Assembly (NCBI GenBank): GCA_950295325.1
Contig: OX485804.1
Coordinates: 28,522,001 to 28,582,000 of the forward strand
DNA: 60,000 nt
Origin: Polytrichum commune
Lineage: Eukaryota; Streptophyta; Polytrichopsida; Polytrichales; Polytrichaceae
Direction: 5' to 3'
The notes beneath the pieces were generated by a model. That model was not told where the DNA came from, did not search any database, and saw only the letters and a program-made list of their open reading frames with translations. Made by a program: the position numbers and the translations under genes. Positions within the stretch are counted from its first letter, which is position 1, and every line of letters starts with the position of its first letter. Shown in pieces: positions 1 through 11,928 of this stretch.

Positions 1-1060
1 TATCATATTTGATGTAAGGTAGAGGGTGCTAAAACCAACACCTATAAATGCCTCCCAATTGCCAACACTCTACAACCTTGAACTGTACCCGGAGGCGTAG
101 GAGTGTCTGAGCCCACGGGTGACGGTTTTAGGTGTCATTAGTAGTGTCACCTCATAGCGGCCTTCACTACCTTCATGTAGGGTAGGTGACGGGCTTCACT
201 CTATCTCGGGTTGGTTCAAGGTGGGATTAGGGTGGCTTGTCAATGCCTATTCTATCCATTCTATTCACAACGCCAAGGAGGTAGGCCACAAAGCACAAAA
301 GGGTCATTTCCCAGGATGCAAGGGGGTTGGTTCCCGGGATGCAAGATGATGGTTTTGCAAGCAAACCAGGTGGGATCATGGAGGTAGCCGTGTGGCTTTG
401 CATACCATTACTACTTGGGCTTTGATGTAGTTTGGGTCTAGTACCCAACTATGTTGTGTTGGTTCTAGGCAATGAAAGTGGAAGTCCTCATCATATGCAA
501 GGTTGCCATACACGGGACCTATGGATTGGTTTAAGGAAGCTAGTAGTTTTTTCTATCTTGATACCTATGTTTAGCCCAAAGGCTAATATGAATATATATA
601 TTATATATCAACCACATAGCCATATGTATGTGCAATAGCTGGCGTCGGTGGAAACTTGACTCTTCTTCGCGCATGCCGATCAGCCTCGACAACCGATGCC
701 CCTGCCTACGAATGCACGTCCAGTGTCTCCTTATAATTATTTCGTAGAAGTCATCTGATGGAAGATCGCGGATGGTTTGAAATTGGGAGCGTTTTCTGTA
801 TGTTTCACGAGTCCGTAGTGACCAGGACGCGGCCAGGACGACAAACTACTTAAGTAAACTCCGCAGAAAGTTTCCAGCATTGTGGAAGGGAGTGGAGTGG
901 AGTTTTCAAAAGACGCAAGGCATTGAAACACTCATGTGACACGTTGGTAAGCCAAAATTTCACACCTTGTGCAGTCTAGCAATTTTGCAAATTGTGTGTC
1001 ACTGGAGTGCTTCGGATCGAGTATTTCTTAATCTTGTAGCAGATGATGATGCCCTTTACG
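1..1060. other. Intergenic flank, no gene seen
   Basis: No reading frame here resembles a known protein or has splice-supported continuation. The part from about 640 to 930 is richer in GC and could include the distal promoter of the downstream phosphodiesterase gene, but I see no clear promoter element. Confidence 0.5.
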
Positions 1061-1066
1061 ATCATG

Positions 1067-1563
1067 AGACCTAATTACAAGAAGAGGTTTCCAAAATCAA
1101 CCTGTCAATGGTTTTAGCGGTATTGCTGGTTGTCTTGAGGCTTGGAATTTCCAAATTTATCTTGATCATAAACCTCATCGCTACTGTGAAGTACCCTGAG
1201 GTATGAGTTTCTTTAATGTCAGGATGCAGTGTTCACACAGGGAAATCATCACCGTCATCACCAATAGAAGGGTTGTAAATAAAGGAGTCCTCTGTCGATG
1301 ATGAGGGTCATGCCCCCGCACATTTATGAGACCTAACCACAACAAGAGGTTTCCATAAGTAACTTGTCAATGGTGATAGCGGTATTGCGGGTTGCATTGA
1401 GGCTTGGATTTCTCCAAATTTATCATGACCATAAACCTCATCGCTAGTATAGAGTACTCCCTAAGGTAGGAATATCCTCAATGTCAGGCACAATTATTTC
1501 AGTTGTGAGAATGTTGCAGTGTTCACAGCAGGGCAATCATCATCATCGATAGAAGGGGTTGTA
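1067..1563. repeat. Diverged tandem duplication, period about 260 bp
   Basis: Two head-to-tail units start with GAGACCTAA at 1067 and 1327. Each runs through shared blocks (AAGAGGTTTCCA, TAGCGGTATTGC, CATAAACCTCATCGCTA, CAGTGTTCACA) to the related ends AGAAGGGTTGTA and AGAAGGGGTTGTA. The second unit ends less than 50 bp before the start codon at 1611, so the duplication probably lies in the 5' leader or core promoter of that gene. Confidence 0.8.
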
Positions 1564-1610
1564 CCATCTGCCGAAAAATGTTGGAGAGGGTATTGACGGG
1601 GTGATGTAAG

Positions 1611-4600
1611 ATGCAGTCGAAACGATATGCAAGGGTTCGCCGACCTGGCGGAGGTCAGGTTGGGAGGTTTTTTGTCCGATGGACCTTCCGCAAATTTGTA
1701 TGGCTTGTTTTGCTGCTGGCAGCCCTCGTGGTCACGCCGCAGATCTATTTGTACACCAGAATAAAGGAGTCTCAGGTGCAAATCTCCCTTGGCTAAACCT
1801 CTTATTCGCATACCATTTAAAAAGACCTTGATGTTTACGAGAAATTAGTTAGCAGCACTTGCAACACAGAGTACAGCCTTTCCTGCGGTGATTTGAATTG
1901 ACAAGAGATACAATAACAATCTCTCACTTCATCTCCTCCTTGATCATTGGAAAACTAAGCTCCAATTTGAGACTCTAGAAGGCTGGCTAATGTGATGCAA
2001 ACGGTGTTCACATTTACTTAACACATTGAAGATCTCCAATGCAAACAAGAGCTATCCGTGACATGATTGGCAAGGAAAGCAATTAGGTATTTGACATACT
2101 GTGTCGTTGAGAATGCAGAGCAAAGAGCAGGATTGCAAGTGGTTGAGCCAGCCACCACTAGTTTGTGCCCACGGGGGTGATTCCGCTAAAGCCCCCCCAA
2201 ATACTGTGGGTATCCCTCATGTTTAAAAAAATGAAATCCCAGGATAGAATTTCCTTGGACCGAGCTTGGAATACCTCCTTGTTTGTGTTGGTCAAATGTC
2301 AAGTATATGGAACAATTATACCATATTGTCAATGCTAAGAAGGATTCTGGGACAGTTTGTGAAACACTCTGTGTGCTTGACATAGCTATTTGTGTTCCAA
2401 AATTTTTGGCAGGTTGTTTTAAGTTGTGTATCAGTTGGTCATGTGAGTCTGGACTGAACAAATTCTTGCAGTTATTCTGACTCGCAAGTGCATGAATGTG
2501 GTTGGCAGGAAGCAGCATACCGCCTTGCCCTTGATTCCCAAGTCGACTGCATGGAAATAGATGTTTCAAGAACACTAGACGGTGTACTTGTTACTCTTCA
2601 TGATCGGTATGGTGGTTATTTTTTTTGCCTTCAATGGGACTATTATTCATGCAACTTACACAAAAAATATTGTTTAAATGGGAAGAGTTGCAAATAAAAG
2701 CTGTTACATGCTCAAAATTTAATCATGTCCAGTACCAAGATTCTTGTTTGTGAGTTTTCTTTTCTCAAAATTAATCCATTCGAGGATAGATGGAGAGCTT
2801 CAGAGCCATTTCTGATATTTTTGAAGCGCAGGGACTTGCAGGCCATGCATGGCAATCCTGCAGTTCAAGTGGGCCATTTCACTTTTTCTCAAGTATGTTC
2901 TCTTCTCAGCTACATGCTGAATAAGTAGGTACAACTAAGCAATTGCTTGTAATAAGTTCATGGATGTGTCTTAGAATGTTCATTTGTCAAAGCTATACCC
3001 CAAGTTGAAGTGGGAGTGTGTTTAGTTGAGTTTAAGAATACATTGTGGTAAGGAAAGTGTTCAGGAGCTTGCTGGTGACAATCAAGTAGAATCACTGAAC
3101 TGTATGGGAAAAACTTGTTTCGCAAGCAGTTTTCTAAAGAATATGATTTCATTGACAGATTAAAGAAGTCAATCCGGGTCAGAAATACTCTGAGAAGTTC
3201 CACAAGCAGCAAGTTCTCACTCTGGAAGCTGCTCTGCAGGTAATCTCTTGAGTTGTTACTATGTACCTTCATTTGAAGGCCCACTATCCTACATGTCCAC
3301 GAGACTGAATTTATTAATTACACAAGCTTAAGGCGTGATATCAGTATAAGGAGTCCATTGGGACAGTTTTTCCAATGCTTCTAGAAGATTGCAGAATTCA
3401 GAGTATGACATCGGGTATGATTTTTGATGACATTGGTGATCTTTGATATCATATATCTTAATGCTTCTATGGGAATCATGTCTGTTCCAGTATGTGGCGC
3501 CACATGTCAAACAAGTCATCATTGATGCAAAAGCTGGACCACCCAGTTACGAGGATGGCATGGCAGCTGATATCCACTCTGTGGTGAGGTCTCATAGACA
3601 AGACTAAGGAATCTGAATCTGTGCATAAATGTTCTGATCAATTACTGAAGTGATTTTGTTGTCCAAGTCACCAGACACTGGCTCTTCTGTCACCGATTCT
3701 GTTGTCCGAGTCACTAGATTCTTCTCTTTAAGCAGTGAACTTCATCAAGCATTCTGTGTTATTTCAGAGATATGCCAGTTTTGTCAAGTAGTATCTCACT
3801 TATTAAATGCCGCATGATGTTAGATATATTGCCGCAGCTAGTGTATCTTACATGCTCTGCAATCCCTGAAATGTATACTTTGAAAATTTGATAGTCATCA
3901 AATGTATGTTGAAATTGCCCAGGTCTACAATCCAAAGACAACCCAGAATTTAATTCCAATAGGCGGTAACTATTACTGTTAGCAAGATAACTCATGAGCC
4001 TACTGACTGAATGCAACACTGATAATGAAATATAGTTCGACCCATACTAATTGCAACGAACCTTTTACTCATATGATACTTTTGGTGAGACTAGGTACAC
4101 TTTTCTATACAATAATGGCACTTCATACTCACACCCTCTAGGTAGTTCACACACAGGGAGTTTCTCGTCCACACTGGATTTCGTGCTCAGTGTAGTGAGA
4201 AGGTGAGAATTCTACACTGATCTGTATTGATACGAAATCCTTCGTCAATGAAGGAATCTAGTTGTCTGCTGCTTTCCTGTTATGACTTGATCCCTCTAGG
4301 ATCTCAATTTCACTTTTCTGGTCTTGCAGTTGAAGAATGTGGACTGCCATAACTGTGTCATGTGGGCCAAAGCTGATAGAATTGTTCAAGACTACATGCG
4401 CTTATCATTAGATCCTGACGTAAGTTCTCTTTTGCATTGCTAATTTAGTTTTACAACATTCAGGACCATTGATCCATGCTGACACTACTTGTATGACTTG
4501 AATATCATGATATGTCATGTGAGTTGTGTTGCATCCACATTATGAGTTTTCTGTTTCTGAGTTGTTTTATTGTTGATTGAGACCCGACATGCAATTACTG

Positions 4601-5223
4601 AACAATAATGTGGGGTGATTTCTTTTGAGCAGTCAGTGGGCTATGTAGTGATGAAAGACAAGGTGACGGGGAAAGTTTCTGATCCATTGCGAATGAAGGG
4701 AGCAAGTATAGTGGGTGCCTTTCATGGGATAATAACTACAAAACTTGCCAAGACTGTCCACAGGTGATGATCTTTTCCTTGATTTGTCTCTAGTTTTGGA
4801 CAAAAGTCTAGAACCTTGTGATAAAAAAATGGAATCTCTTTGAGGTGAATTGAAGCAAGATCCAGTAGACTATGAAACATTATACATTGCTTGCCATATA
4901 GGACTCCATGTAGGATATTCATCCATTCAAACTTCCTTGGCCCCTTTAGGCCCTCAAGCTCTCAGTCTCTGCATATTCCACCAATGAACGGTTTTAATTT
5001 TCATTGGTCACTGGCCCTCAAGCTCTAGTATATAAAGTCTAATACAACATTTCATGTTTTCAGGGCAGGTAAAAAATTGCATGCATGGACAGTGGATGAA
5101 GAGGAAGTGATGTTGAGATTGCTTCGGACTGGGGTGGACGGCATGGTGACGAGTGTCCCTACTGTACTCCAGCGGCTAATGGGATCTGAGAGGCAACAAT
5201 GTGCTATTAGTGGGTTCTCCTAA
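1611..5223 (+). CDS. GDPD4: Glycerophosphodiester phosphodiesterase, GDPD4-like, membrane-anchored
   Basis: This enzyme family hydrolyses deacylated phospholipids (glycerophosphodiesters) to glycerol-3-phosphate and an alcohol. I join nine exons: 1611-1775, 2119-2205, 2509-2606, 2832-2892, 3159-3239, 3491-3583, 4330-4419, 4633-4763 and 5064-5223. All have GT-AG borders and compatible phases, giving 321 residues. Exon 1 encodes a basic N-terminus and one hydrophobic segment (about residues 29-42, WLVLLLAALVV), a signal anchor like that of Arabidopsis GDPD4. Exon 2 carries the catalytic His in CAHGGD. Exon 3 carries the metal-binding acidic pair in CMEIDVSR and the second His in LHDR. Later exons match GDPD4 blocks such as VIIDAKAGPP, AWTVDEEE and GVDGMVTSVP. 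The catalytic set looks complete, so the gene is probably functional. Intron 8 holds a MITE fragment. Exon 1 is supported only by phase and topology. Confidence 0.9.
4770..5040 (+). mobile_element. MITE fragment inside intron 8 of the GDPD4-like gene
   Basis: The intron contains ACTCCATGTAGGATATTCATCC, then CCAATGAACGG and GGCCCTCAAGC blocks. They occur in the same order in the complete inverted-repeat element at 27007-27346 (GGAATCCATGTAGACTTTTCATCC, TCGACCAATGAG). The ends are too diverged to place exactly. It is one of several relatives in the window. Confidence 0.55.
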
Positions 5224-6480
5224 CCCATTCTTTCTCCTTTGGTAAATATAACTGCAGTCAAAGCCTCCTCAGCACATGGCCACCCGAAAAGCTTGTGGAC
5301 ACAGCCTTTCTTGTCTATACACTCAAGGTGGGAGGTTCCATCAGGATAAGAAACATGAGCCTGAATTGTGGCAGGGACTCTGTATAGATCATCCCATTTT
5401 TGTCAAACATTTTGAGCTAACCCGGCATTCTTGGCTCGAGAAGTAATACACAGAGAGAGTAGTATTTGAAGGCTGAGAACCCCAATTAGTAAGCACAAGA
5501 CAAGGTTGAGAGAAGGTCATTTTGAAGTATGTATGTAATATCCTTCCTGCAAATCACTCAACAATTACTGAGCAACAGGAGGTTCTCAAAGATTGACTAC
5601 TCACATTGGACAACAAACTTTGGACAACTCTCTTTTGCCTCTTCACTTGTTAAGGTATGCGGCTCTATTGTAGGCACTGCCAACTCCATTGACAATTTTG
5701 ACCAATGGATTGGATTGGGTTGGGAATTGTCTCATTTGGTTAGCAATTGCAATTTGTCATGAATATTGGAATTTCAAGTTTCAGAATCAGAGTTAAGATA
5801 CAAAAGTTTTAGGAGGTCAAACTGAAGATTCCCTTTCTTTTGAAATGATCACATAGACCCTCCCAATTGTGTTAACCTTTAAATATAGAATGGTTAATAT
5901 ATTTTGAGCACATAGGCCAATCTCATTGTAATACATGTCTTTTGGTGTCCATTCTTAAATATAAACCTTGCCATATACCATTCAAATGTAAGTGTTCATT
6001 TCAGAAGACTGATCACATGAGGCCCACGTACCTTAATTCTCTCCATCACTTTGCAGAAGCTCAAAAGATCAATCCAATCAGGAACAATGTTGAGCAATGG
6101 CTTTCCCATTTCCTTATACAAGAACACGTTGTGAATTTGTGTGTTGATTCACCTCTCAAAGGTCAGTCATATCTACATTGGTTGCATGAATGGAGTCCTA
6201 ATATCTAGGTCATGAGGAGCGCCAGGGAATGGAATTCTACCACTGGTACCTTTCATTGCTAAAATTATCATTTTAAGCATATCATAGAACACTCTAGTAG
6301 AATACTTTAAATTCATAACTAATTGAAAAATGAAATTCAAAAAAATTAGGGCAAATTTTTGTTCACTTCCTCTCCATGAAAAAACAAATTCATGCTTAAT
6401 GCCAATGTATATAAATAGGTAAAATTGCTCAACATGTAGATGAAGTTTAGTTTGAAGGTACACTCCAATTGCTTTTGAAC
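5224..6480. other. Intergenic DNA with diverged repeat fragments
   Basis: No gene is visible downstream of the phosphodiesterase stop. The block at about 5917-6060 (ACATGTCTTTTGGTGTCCATTCTTA and following) recurs near 45920-45980 and, inverted and diverged, at 8560-8760 inside an intron of the zinc-finger gene. The rest probably includes the 3' UTR of the GDPD4-like gene. Confidence 0.5.
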
Positions 6481-6527
6481 ATGTGTCTTCATGTGTTTGT
6501 TCTTAGATCCACGTCTAACCACATACA

Positions 6528-6906
6528 CGATTCAAATACACCCTAACCTCCATAATATCACCCTTCTTATTTGTCACTCCTCTTATATCCCAAAACCCAA
6601 CGGAACAAATGTTCTTAGTTTAAATCTCCCTCGTTACCACATTTCCCTCACATATATCATGGGTTTTGACATTAAAGTAATCCACCAAATAATTCAAACC
6701 ACACACTCGCACACATCACATTGTCCATCATTGTGATTATTGTGCTTATTGCAATGCAACTTTGTGTCATTTTATAATATTACATGTCACACTAATTCTC
6801 TATCATCATGCATCCATGTTAGCATTGAAAACCTTAATATCACGTGCACTTTGGTTGTCATATGCATGACATTAGGGAGGTTAGAGTGTATATGTGTTTG
6901 AATAAG
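6528..6906. mobile_element. MITE-like element with about 35-bp terminal inverted repeats
   Basis: The left end reads ATTCAAATACACCCTAACCT and the right end, inverted, reads ATTCAAACACATATACACTC followed by TAACCTCC. Both continue into a TAAT(G/A)TCA block. There is no coding capacity. It directly abuts the next element at 6905. Confidence 0.6.
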
Positions 6907-7585
6907 GGCTAGTTCACACAGGTCCCAAGTCCTAAGTCCCAAGTCACTTGAGGCCAATCTGTGCAATCTTAGCCATTGAAAGCATGAAAGTTGGGACTTA
7001 CCACTTCACACATGGTCCCAAGTCGTATGTCCCAAGTATGACATGGTTGCCTACATGACAACACTTTTTGAAAGTGAGGCTCATGACTTGTGTTGAGAGT
7101 TGGGTTGAGCAAAAAGCTAGACCCAACTCACAACCCAAGTCTCACGAATATGTTTTCATATAACAATCAAGATCTAACTTTAATGACAATTAACAACTTT
7201 GATGGTTTCTCGAGGCTCGAAAGTGCAATCTTAGCCATTGAAAGCATGAAAGTTGGGACTTACCACTTCACACATGGTCCCAAGTCATATGTCCCAAGTA
7301 TGACATGGATGCTCACATGCATGACAACACTTTTTGAAAGTGAGGCTCATGACTTGTGTTGAGAGTTGGGTTGAGCAAAAAGCTAGACCCAACTCACAAC
7401 ACAAGTCTCACGTATATGTTTTTATATAACAATAAAGATCTGAGTTTAATGACAATTAACAACTTTGATCGTTTCTCGAGGCTCATAAGTTGGGACTTCA
7501 CCTCCATATTGGGACTTTGCCTCCATGTTGGGACTTGCTAACATGAGTGGGACTTGGCACTTGGGACCCCATGTGAACCGGCCCT
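6905..7585. mobile_element. Non-autonomous inverted-repeat transposon with an internal duplication
   Basis: The termini are AGGGCTAGTTCACACAGG on the left and, inverted, AGGGCCGGTTCACATGGGG on the right. Both run into repeated GTCCCAAGTC blocks. Two 262-bp internal units lie head to tail at about 6961-7222 and 7223-7484. A single-unit relative with the same termini is at 43990-44390. GAATA occurs just outside both ends, but with a 2-bp offset, so I do not call a target-site duplication. Confidence 0.8.
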
Positions 7586-7778
7586 AAGAATAGTGGCCGA
7601 ATAACACCCGCATGCCTTCAACTATGGAAAGATCGATTCGCCTTCGCCTTCGTAAGCTTCTTCTTCATCATCATCATCATCGTTATCAATTGCGCAAGCC
7701 TCGGCCCTCATTCGTGTGCTTCTCTTGTCTTCCGCCCAAGCAGCTTGAGGTGCCGTGAGAGACAATCATTCGTGCAGC

Positions 7779-9175
7779 ATGGCGAACAGCTCGGACCCCG
7801 CTCTGGTAGCCTTCCAATTCCTTCACACTAGTTTCTGCCATATTATTCACAACGTCCAGGTTGTGTCGGAAGATCATCTAGAGCTTCCAGGTTAGGGTTT
7901 GTTGTGGAGAGACTCGCTTGATGTGCAATAATGCGTTAGGATATCGCAAAAGCAGATACCTATCATTATAGAGACGTTCATGTGCAATTATGCAACAGAG
8001 AAATTACAAATTAACGTGGATTTCGTTCGTGTGAGAGAGCAGGCAGGGGAAGTGGGAGAGGAAGCGGGGTGGGTGGAAGCGTATACGGAATGTGCACATC
8101 TCCACCGCCTCAACGACGATATTCAAAGTCTACCACGATTTGACTCTTTGTGTTCCAGGTGAATTAATTGCTCAAAGACATGGCTAAGTAATCTTCATTG
8201 ACTAAATTTTAGTTGAAGGAGTTTTACTTGTTGTCAGTTTGTTCGATCAAAGGTATGCAACGTGAACGTTTTAGCAGAGATTGATCATAATGGTTATTGA
8301 TTGTGTCTTCGACTCATCGACGTTGTTTTGAAACTGGTTCTGCCGTCGCCGCAGCTGTAAGGAGCCGAACGAGAATTGGTTGTGTTTGACCTGCCATGAG
8401 GTGTATTGTGGACGCTACGTCAATGCGCACATGCTGGCGCATTCCACAGAGGCGGACCATCCCCTAGCGGCCGGATTTCGGTTTGTTATTTAACATCTGT
8501 AGAATGCTCATAGAATGTGTCAAAGTGGAGGTCAAGGCGTTGCTTCTTGCTAACTTATATGCCTCAGATCATATTGAGCAAGTGTATTTCTCTGCACAGG
8601 GAAGGGCTGGTAAGGTAAGTGGGCCTAACTCCGTTACTCATCTTAAACGCACACCTATAGTTGAGTGGTGTGTTTGGTGTGGATCTAAGAACGGACACCA
8701 AAAATACATGTCTGGTGAAGAGATTGGACTGCATGCTCAACACTAATTTGGTAACCATTCCAGGCTCGATAGTCAACATCAAATTGGACGGATCTATACG
8801 ATTATTTACAAAGAGAAATTTCACTTTGACAATTCATATGAGCTTCGAAAATTATGAAGAATGTGGCTACAGGCACGATTTGGATTTGCCAATTACCTTG
8901 CACTACTGTAGCAGCTTGCCAAGTGCTGCAAGACGAACTAATAGAGAATCCAGTCGGTGGAGTTTCTGTGGCCTCATTTGACGCATCTTGTTGTGCTTGA
9001 TCTCTCCAGGGACTTGTCGGTCTGGTGTTTCGCGTGTGAGCACTATCTAGATGCCCAGGTGATTGTACAGCTACGGCCCGTTTTTGAATCTCTTCACCTC
9101 ATGAAGTTTGGAGAACCAGCACCAAAACGCAGTGAGTTAAGAACTAGCGACCCTGTAGTTTTGACCCTTTCCTAA
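7779..9175 (+). CDS. Small stand-alone UBP-type (BUZ) zinc-finger protein, HDAC6-like
   Basis: UBP-type zinc fingers of the HDAC6 class bind the free C-terminal Gly-Gly of ubiquitin. My model joins 7779-7805, 8043-8158, 8355-8480 and 9010-9175, giving 144 residues. Visible zinc-ligand and core motifs are TECAHL, CSSCKEPNENWLCLTC, YCGRYVNAHMLAHS and DHPLAAGF, then DLSVWCFACEHYLDAQ. This order matches the HDAC6 finger (ENWVCLSC, VYCGRYINGHML, WCYYCQAYV). A tail containing LRPVFESLHLMKFGEPAP follows. There is no deacetylase or ubiquitin protease domain, so the protein may act as a free ubiquitin sensor or adaptor. Exons 2-4 are well supported by phase (2, 2) and the fold. Exon 1 (MANSSDPAL) is a guess; a longer version through 7859 is also possible. 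Confidence 0.85.
8560..8830 (-). repeat. Inverted copy of a dispersed repeat inside an intron
   Basis: Read on the minus strand, the third intron of the zinc-finger gene contains ACATGTATTTTTGGTGTCCG followed by TTCTTAGATCCACA. These resemble sequences near 5930-6000, 6481-6520 and 45510-45980 on the plus strand. A GAGCCTGGAATGG block also matches GAGCCTAGAATGG at 45872. No terminal repeats were identified. Confidence 0.5.
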
Positions 9176-9997
9176 CGAGATGTTTTTTCACTTTACAAGT
9201 GCGTATTGCCGTCATTTTGGACACTTTTGGTCGTCCGCAACGTGTGGATTAACACTTTCAGTCAGAGCTTCGTTACAAATTTAAAGATGTGTTAATTCTC
9301 ACCTTAAGCCCTTTCTCCGAGCACTCCATATCCTGCTACTCCTCGTGGATCCGCATTACAATCATCACTTCAAGTTTTGAATCTGCTAGAGTTTGTATAT
9401 ACAATCAATGCCAATGGGAAGAGTGGTAATCACCAACGGAATATGTCATCTCTGCAAGTGAAGATATTTCTTACTTGTCCGTCAGACTTTTTAAAAGTGT
9501 GGCAAAAACTCGGACAACATGAGGACTAGTGAGCAGTTTGTCTGTGTTAGTGGCTTCCATTAGTTTCGTGAGTATGGTTGCTGGACAGTTCACATGCTTG
9601 TCTAGAGTCAAATCTGTTCTCTGTGCAGACACTTTACCACAATCAAAAGTGCACTATGTTTCAAGATACACTATTCAGGATTGTGATGTGGAGGGGTTGC
9701 ACTTGTAGACATTTTCCTGTTAATGGAAAGTCTATGAAGTATGGACAGTGTTTGCAGACCCTAAACAATATATATTAACGACAGATAAGCAATTGTATTT
9801 GCATCAAGTCTAATTGCAAATGTGAAAAGGTGTTATGATCATAGCAATGTACGTTGCTTGACACACAAAAGAGATGTAAAGCCAGTGGCCAAGAGGATTT
9901 TGATTTGTATACACGTTACAGATTGCATCTGAAGTAAAGTGGACCTGGAAATTGTACAATGGATAAGTCCAAGCTTCTACATACTACAAAAGCGAAA
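9176..9997. other. Convergent intergenic spacer
   Basis: This is the space between the end of the zinc-finger gene (+) and the end of psbQ (-). It should hold both 3' UTRs. I see no extra gene or clear repeat. Confidence 0.5.
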
Positions 9998-11753
9998 TTA
10001 GGCGATCTTGTTAAGAACGTCGTCCAGCAATTTGATTGTCTGGGAGTAGTACTTGTTTGCGTCCTTGGTGCTCTTAGATCTTGCGGCGTAATCCAACTGC
10101 AACGAGCCACGCCACCATCAGGAGGGGACTTAGACATACGTCAGGATAGAAGACATCTATTCGCCTCCTTTTGCATCATAATGTGTCCAAATAAATGTGT
10201 CCAAAACGAGAGTTAGAGACATTAAAACTGTAGTGAGCACTAAATGGGGAAGAAATGACTTACGGCATTGAGAGAGTCAAAAAGCTGAGCAGACAGGGCC
10301 TTGAGATACTTCTTCTCGTCCTTTGAGGTCTTGGATGAGATAACGGTGTTCAAATCATAGCGCAAATAGCCAGCTGAGGAACGGAGGCCGTTCTGGACAT
10401 ATGGCCATGCCTTCTTGTCGATCAATGACTTGACGGCGATAATGTCCTGAGCAGAGAACTTGGCACGCTGTGCGGCATCGGTGGGGGACAATGGCTGGAT
10501 GAAGAACCTCTCCTTCAATGGCAGGTCCGTGTCGCGGGCTTGGTCGGCGTTCTCAGTACCGGCTGCAAGGACACACTCACGCAACTTAGCAGTCATTCCA
10601 CTGCTACTGATATACATATACTTCTACAGTCCGAAAATGTCAATTCCTCCTAGAGACATGAGCGGCGTAAGAAAACAAGAGTGAGGCATAATGATGCAAT
10701 CGTCTCTCAGCTCCCATTTCTACGCACATCCAATTCTCTGCGAACCGGAAGACAAATGACCTTAAACGGTGGACTGTGACTGCTACTTCTGGACATACAG
10801 ATATCCAGTCCGAGAATGTCAATCCTCCTGGGAAAATAAGCGGCATCAAAAGAGTGTGGCATGATGAGGCAGTCGGCTCTCAGCTTCCACTAGTATGCAC
10901 TTCTTTTCCTATTCTCTGCGAAACTGCGATGAACCGGAAGACAGATGGCCACGGTAGTATCCAGTCTAGCATCTGCTGAATCTAAAAGGATAGAAATTGA
11001 CTGCTACTGACAAACACATAGATATCCAGTCCGAGAATGTCAATTCCTCCTAGAAACGCAAGGGAGAAATACCAAGAGTGAGGCATAGTGAGGCACTCGG
11101 CTCTTAGCTTCCAGTTGTATACACACCTCTTCCTATTCTCTGCAAAACTGCGATGGAGCGAAAAGTATTATGACCGAAGGTAATATCCAGTCTAGCAACC
11201 GCTGAGACTGGGATGACGGAAATTTCTGCTATTGATGTACATAATATATCCAGTCCGTGAGTAGTAGTCCCTCCTAGGAAGATAAGCGGGATCAAAACAA
11301 GAGTGAGGTATGATGAGGCGCTCCGCTCTCAGCTTCCACTTGTATGCACATCTCTTCCTATCCTCCGCAAAACTGCGATGATGCGAACGACAACTGACCG
11401 AAGTTAGAACGAGTATAGAGTCTGCTGAGACTAATAGGATGGAAATTGGTGCATCGGCACGTACGCAGGCCACCGGATGGAGGAGGGGGGCCTTCCACCT
11501 TGATGGAGGTCGCTGCGGAAGCTTCCTTAACCAAGACAGCTCCAGCAACTGAGGTAGCCAATAGGCTGAGCATCGACCTCCGGCCTTGCACAGCACTGCT
11601 GTTGTCTTCGCTCTGTTGCTGCGACCGAGCGGCCAGCATTGCGGGCTTCACTGATGCCCTGCTGCTTATGTTGCTCGACAAATTCATCCCGCTCACCAGG
11701 GAGCTCTCTACCATTGCTCCACAGAGCCCTGCCATTGCTACCGCATTCGCCAT
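9998..11753 (-). CDS. psbQ: Oxygen-evolving enhancer protein 3, PsbQ, photosystem II extrinsic subunit
   Basis: PsbQ binds the lumenal face of photosystem II and helps retain calcium and chloride at the manganese cluster. Three exons, reading leftward, are 11753-11465, 10562-10264 and 10096-9998, with GT-AG borders and phases 1 and 0, giving 228 residues. The start is the first in-frame ATG that gives a Ser/Ala-rich chloroplast transit peptide. A thylakoid Tat-type signal follows: twin arginine in [12 protein letters not shown], a hydrophobic stretch, then an ASA cleavage motif. Mature PsbQ blocks are [41 protein letters not shown] and [11 protein letters not shown]. The end [10 protein letters not shown] is also typical. 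Length and residues are normal, so it should be functional. Intron 1 is unusual: most of it is a tandem satellite. The upstream region has a light-gene-like I-box and two CCAAT boxes. Confidence 0.96.
10601..11449. repeat. Four-unit satellite filling intron 1 of psbQ, about 222-bp period
   Basis: Units begin with CTGCTACT or CTGCTATT at about 10601, 10780, 11001 and 11226. Each contains AGTCCG(A/T)(G/A)A, TCCTCCTAG or TCCTCCTGG, a GTG(A/T)GG(C/T)AT(A/G) block, a CTCTCAGCTTCC or CTCTTAGCTTCC block and CTCTGC(G/A)AA or CTCCGCAA. The first unit is about 40 bp shorter. The copies clearly diverge, so the array is not recent. Confidence 0.9.
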
Positions 11754-11928
11754 AGCTGCAATCGGGTGCACAAATCTCAGCTACGATACGAAATTCGCCA
11801 ACTCCCTCCTTCGCAATGTGGACACAAACGAAAATGGCGATGGCGGACTCCGCTATACGAAGGGCGAGAACATAGAGAAGGAATACTTTTTTCCTCGTCG
11901 GGCAGATGGGGCTCTCGGGCAGCTCCCA

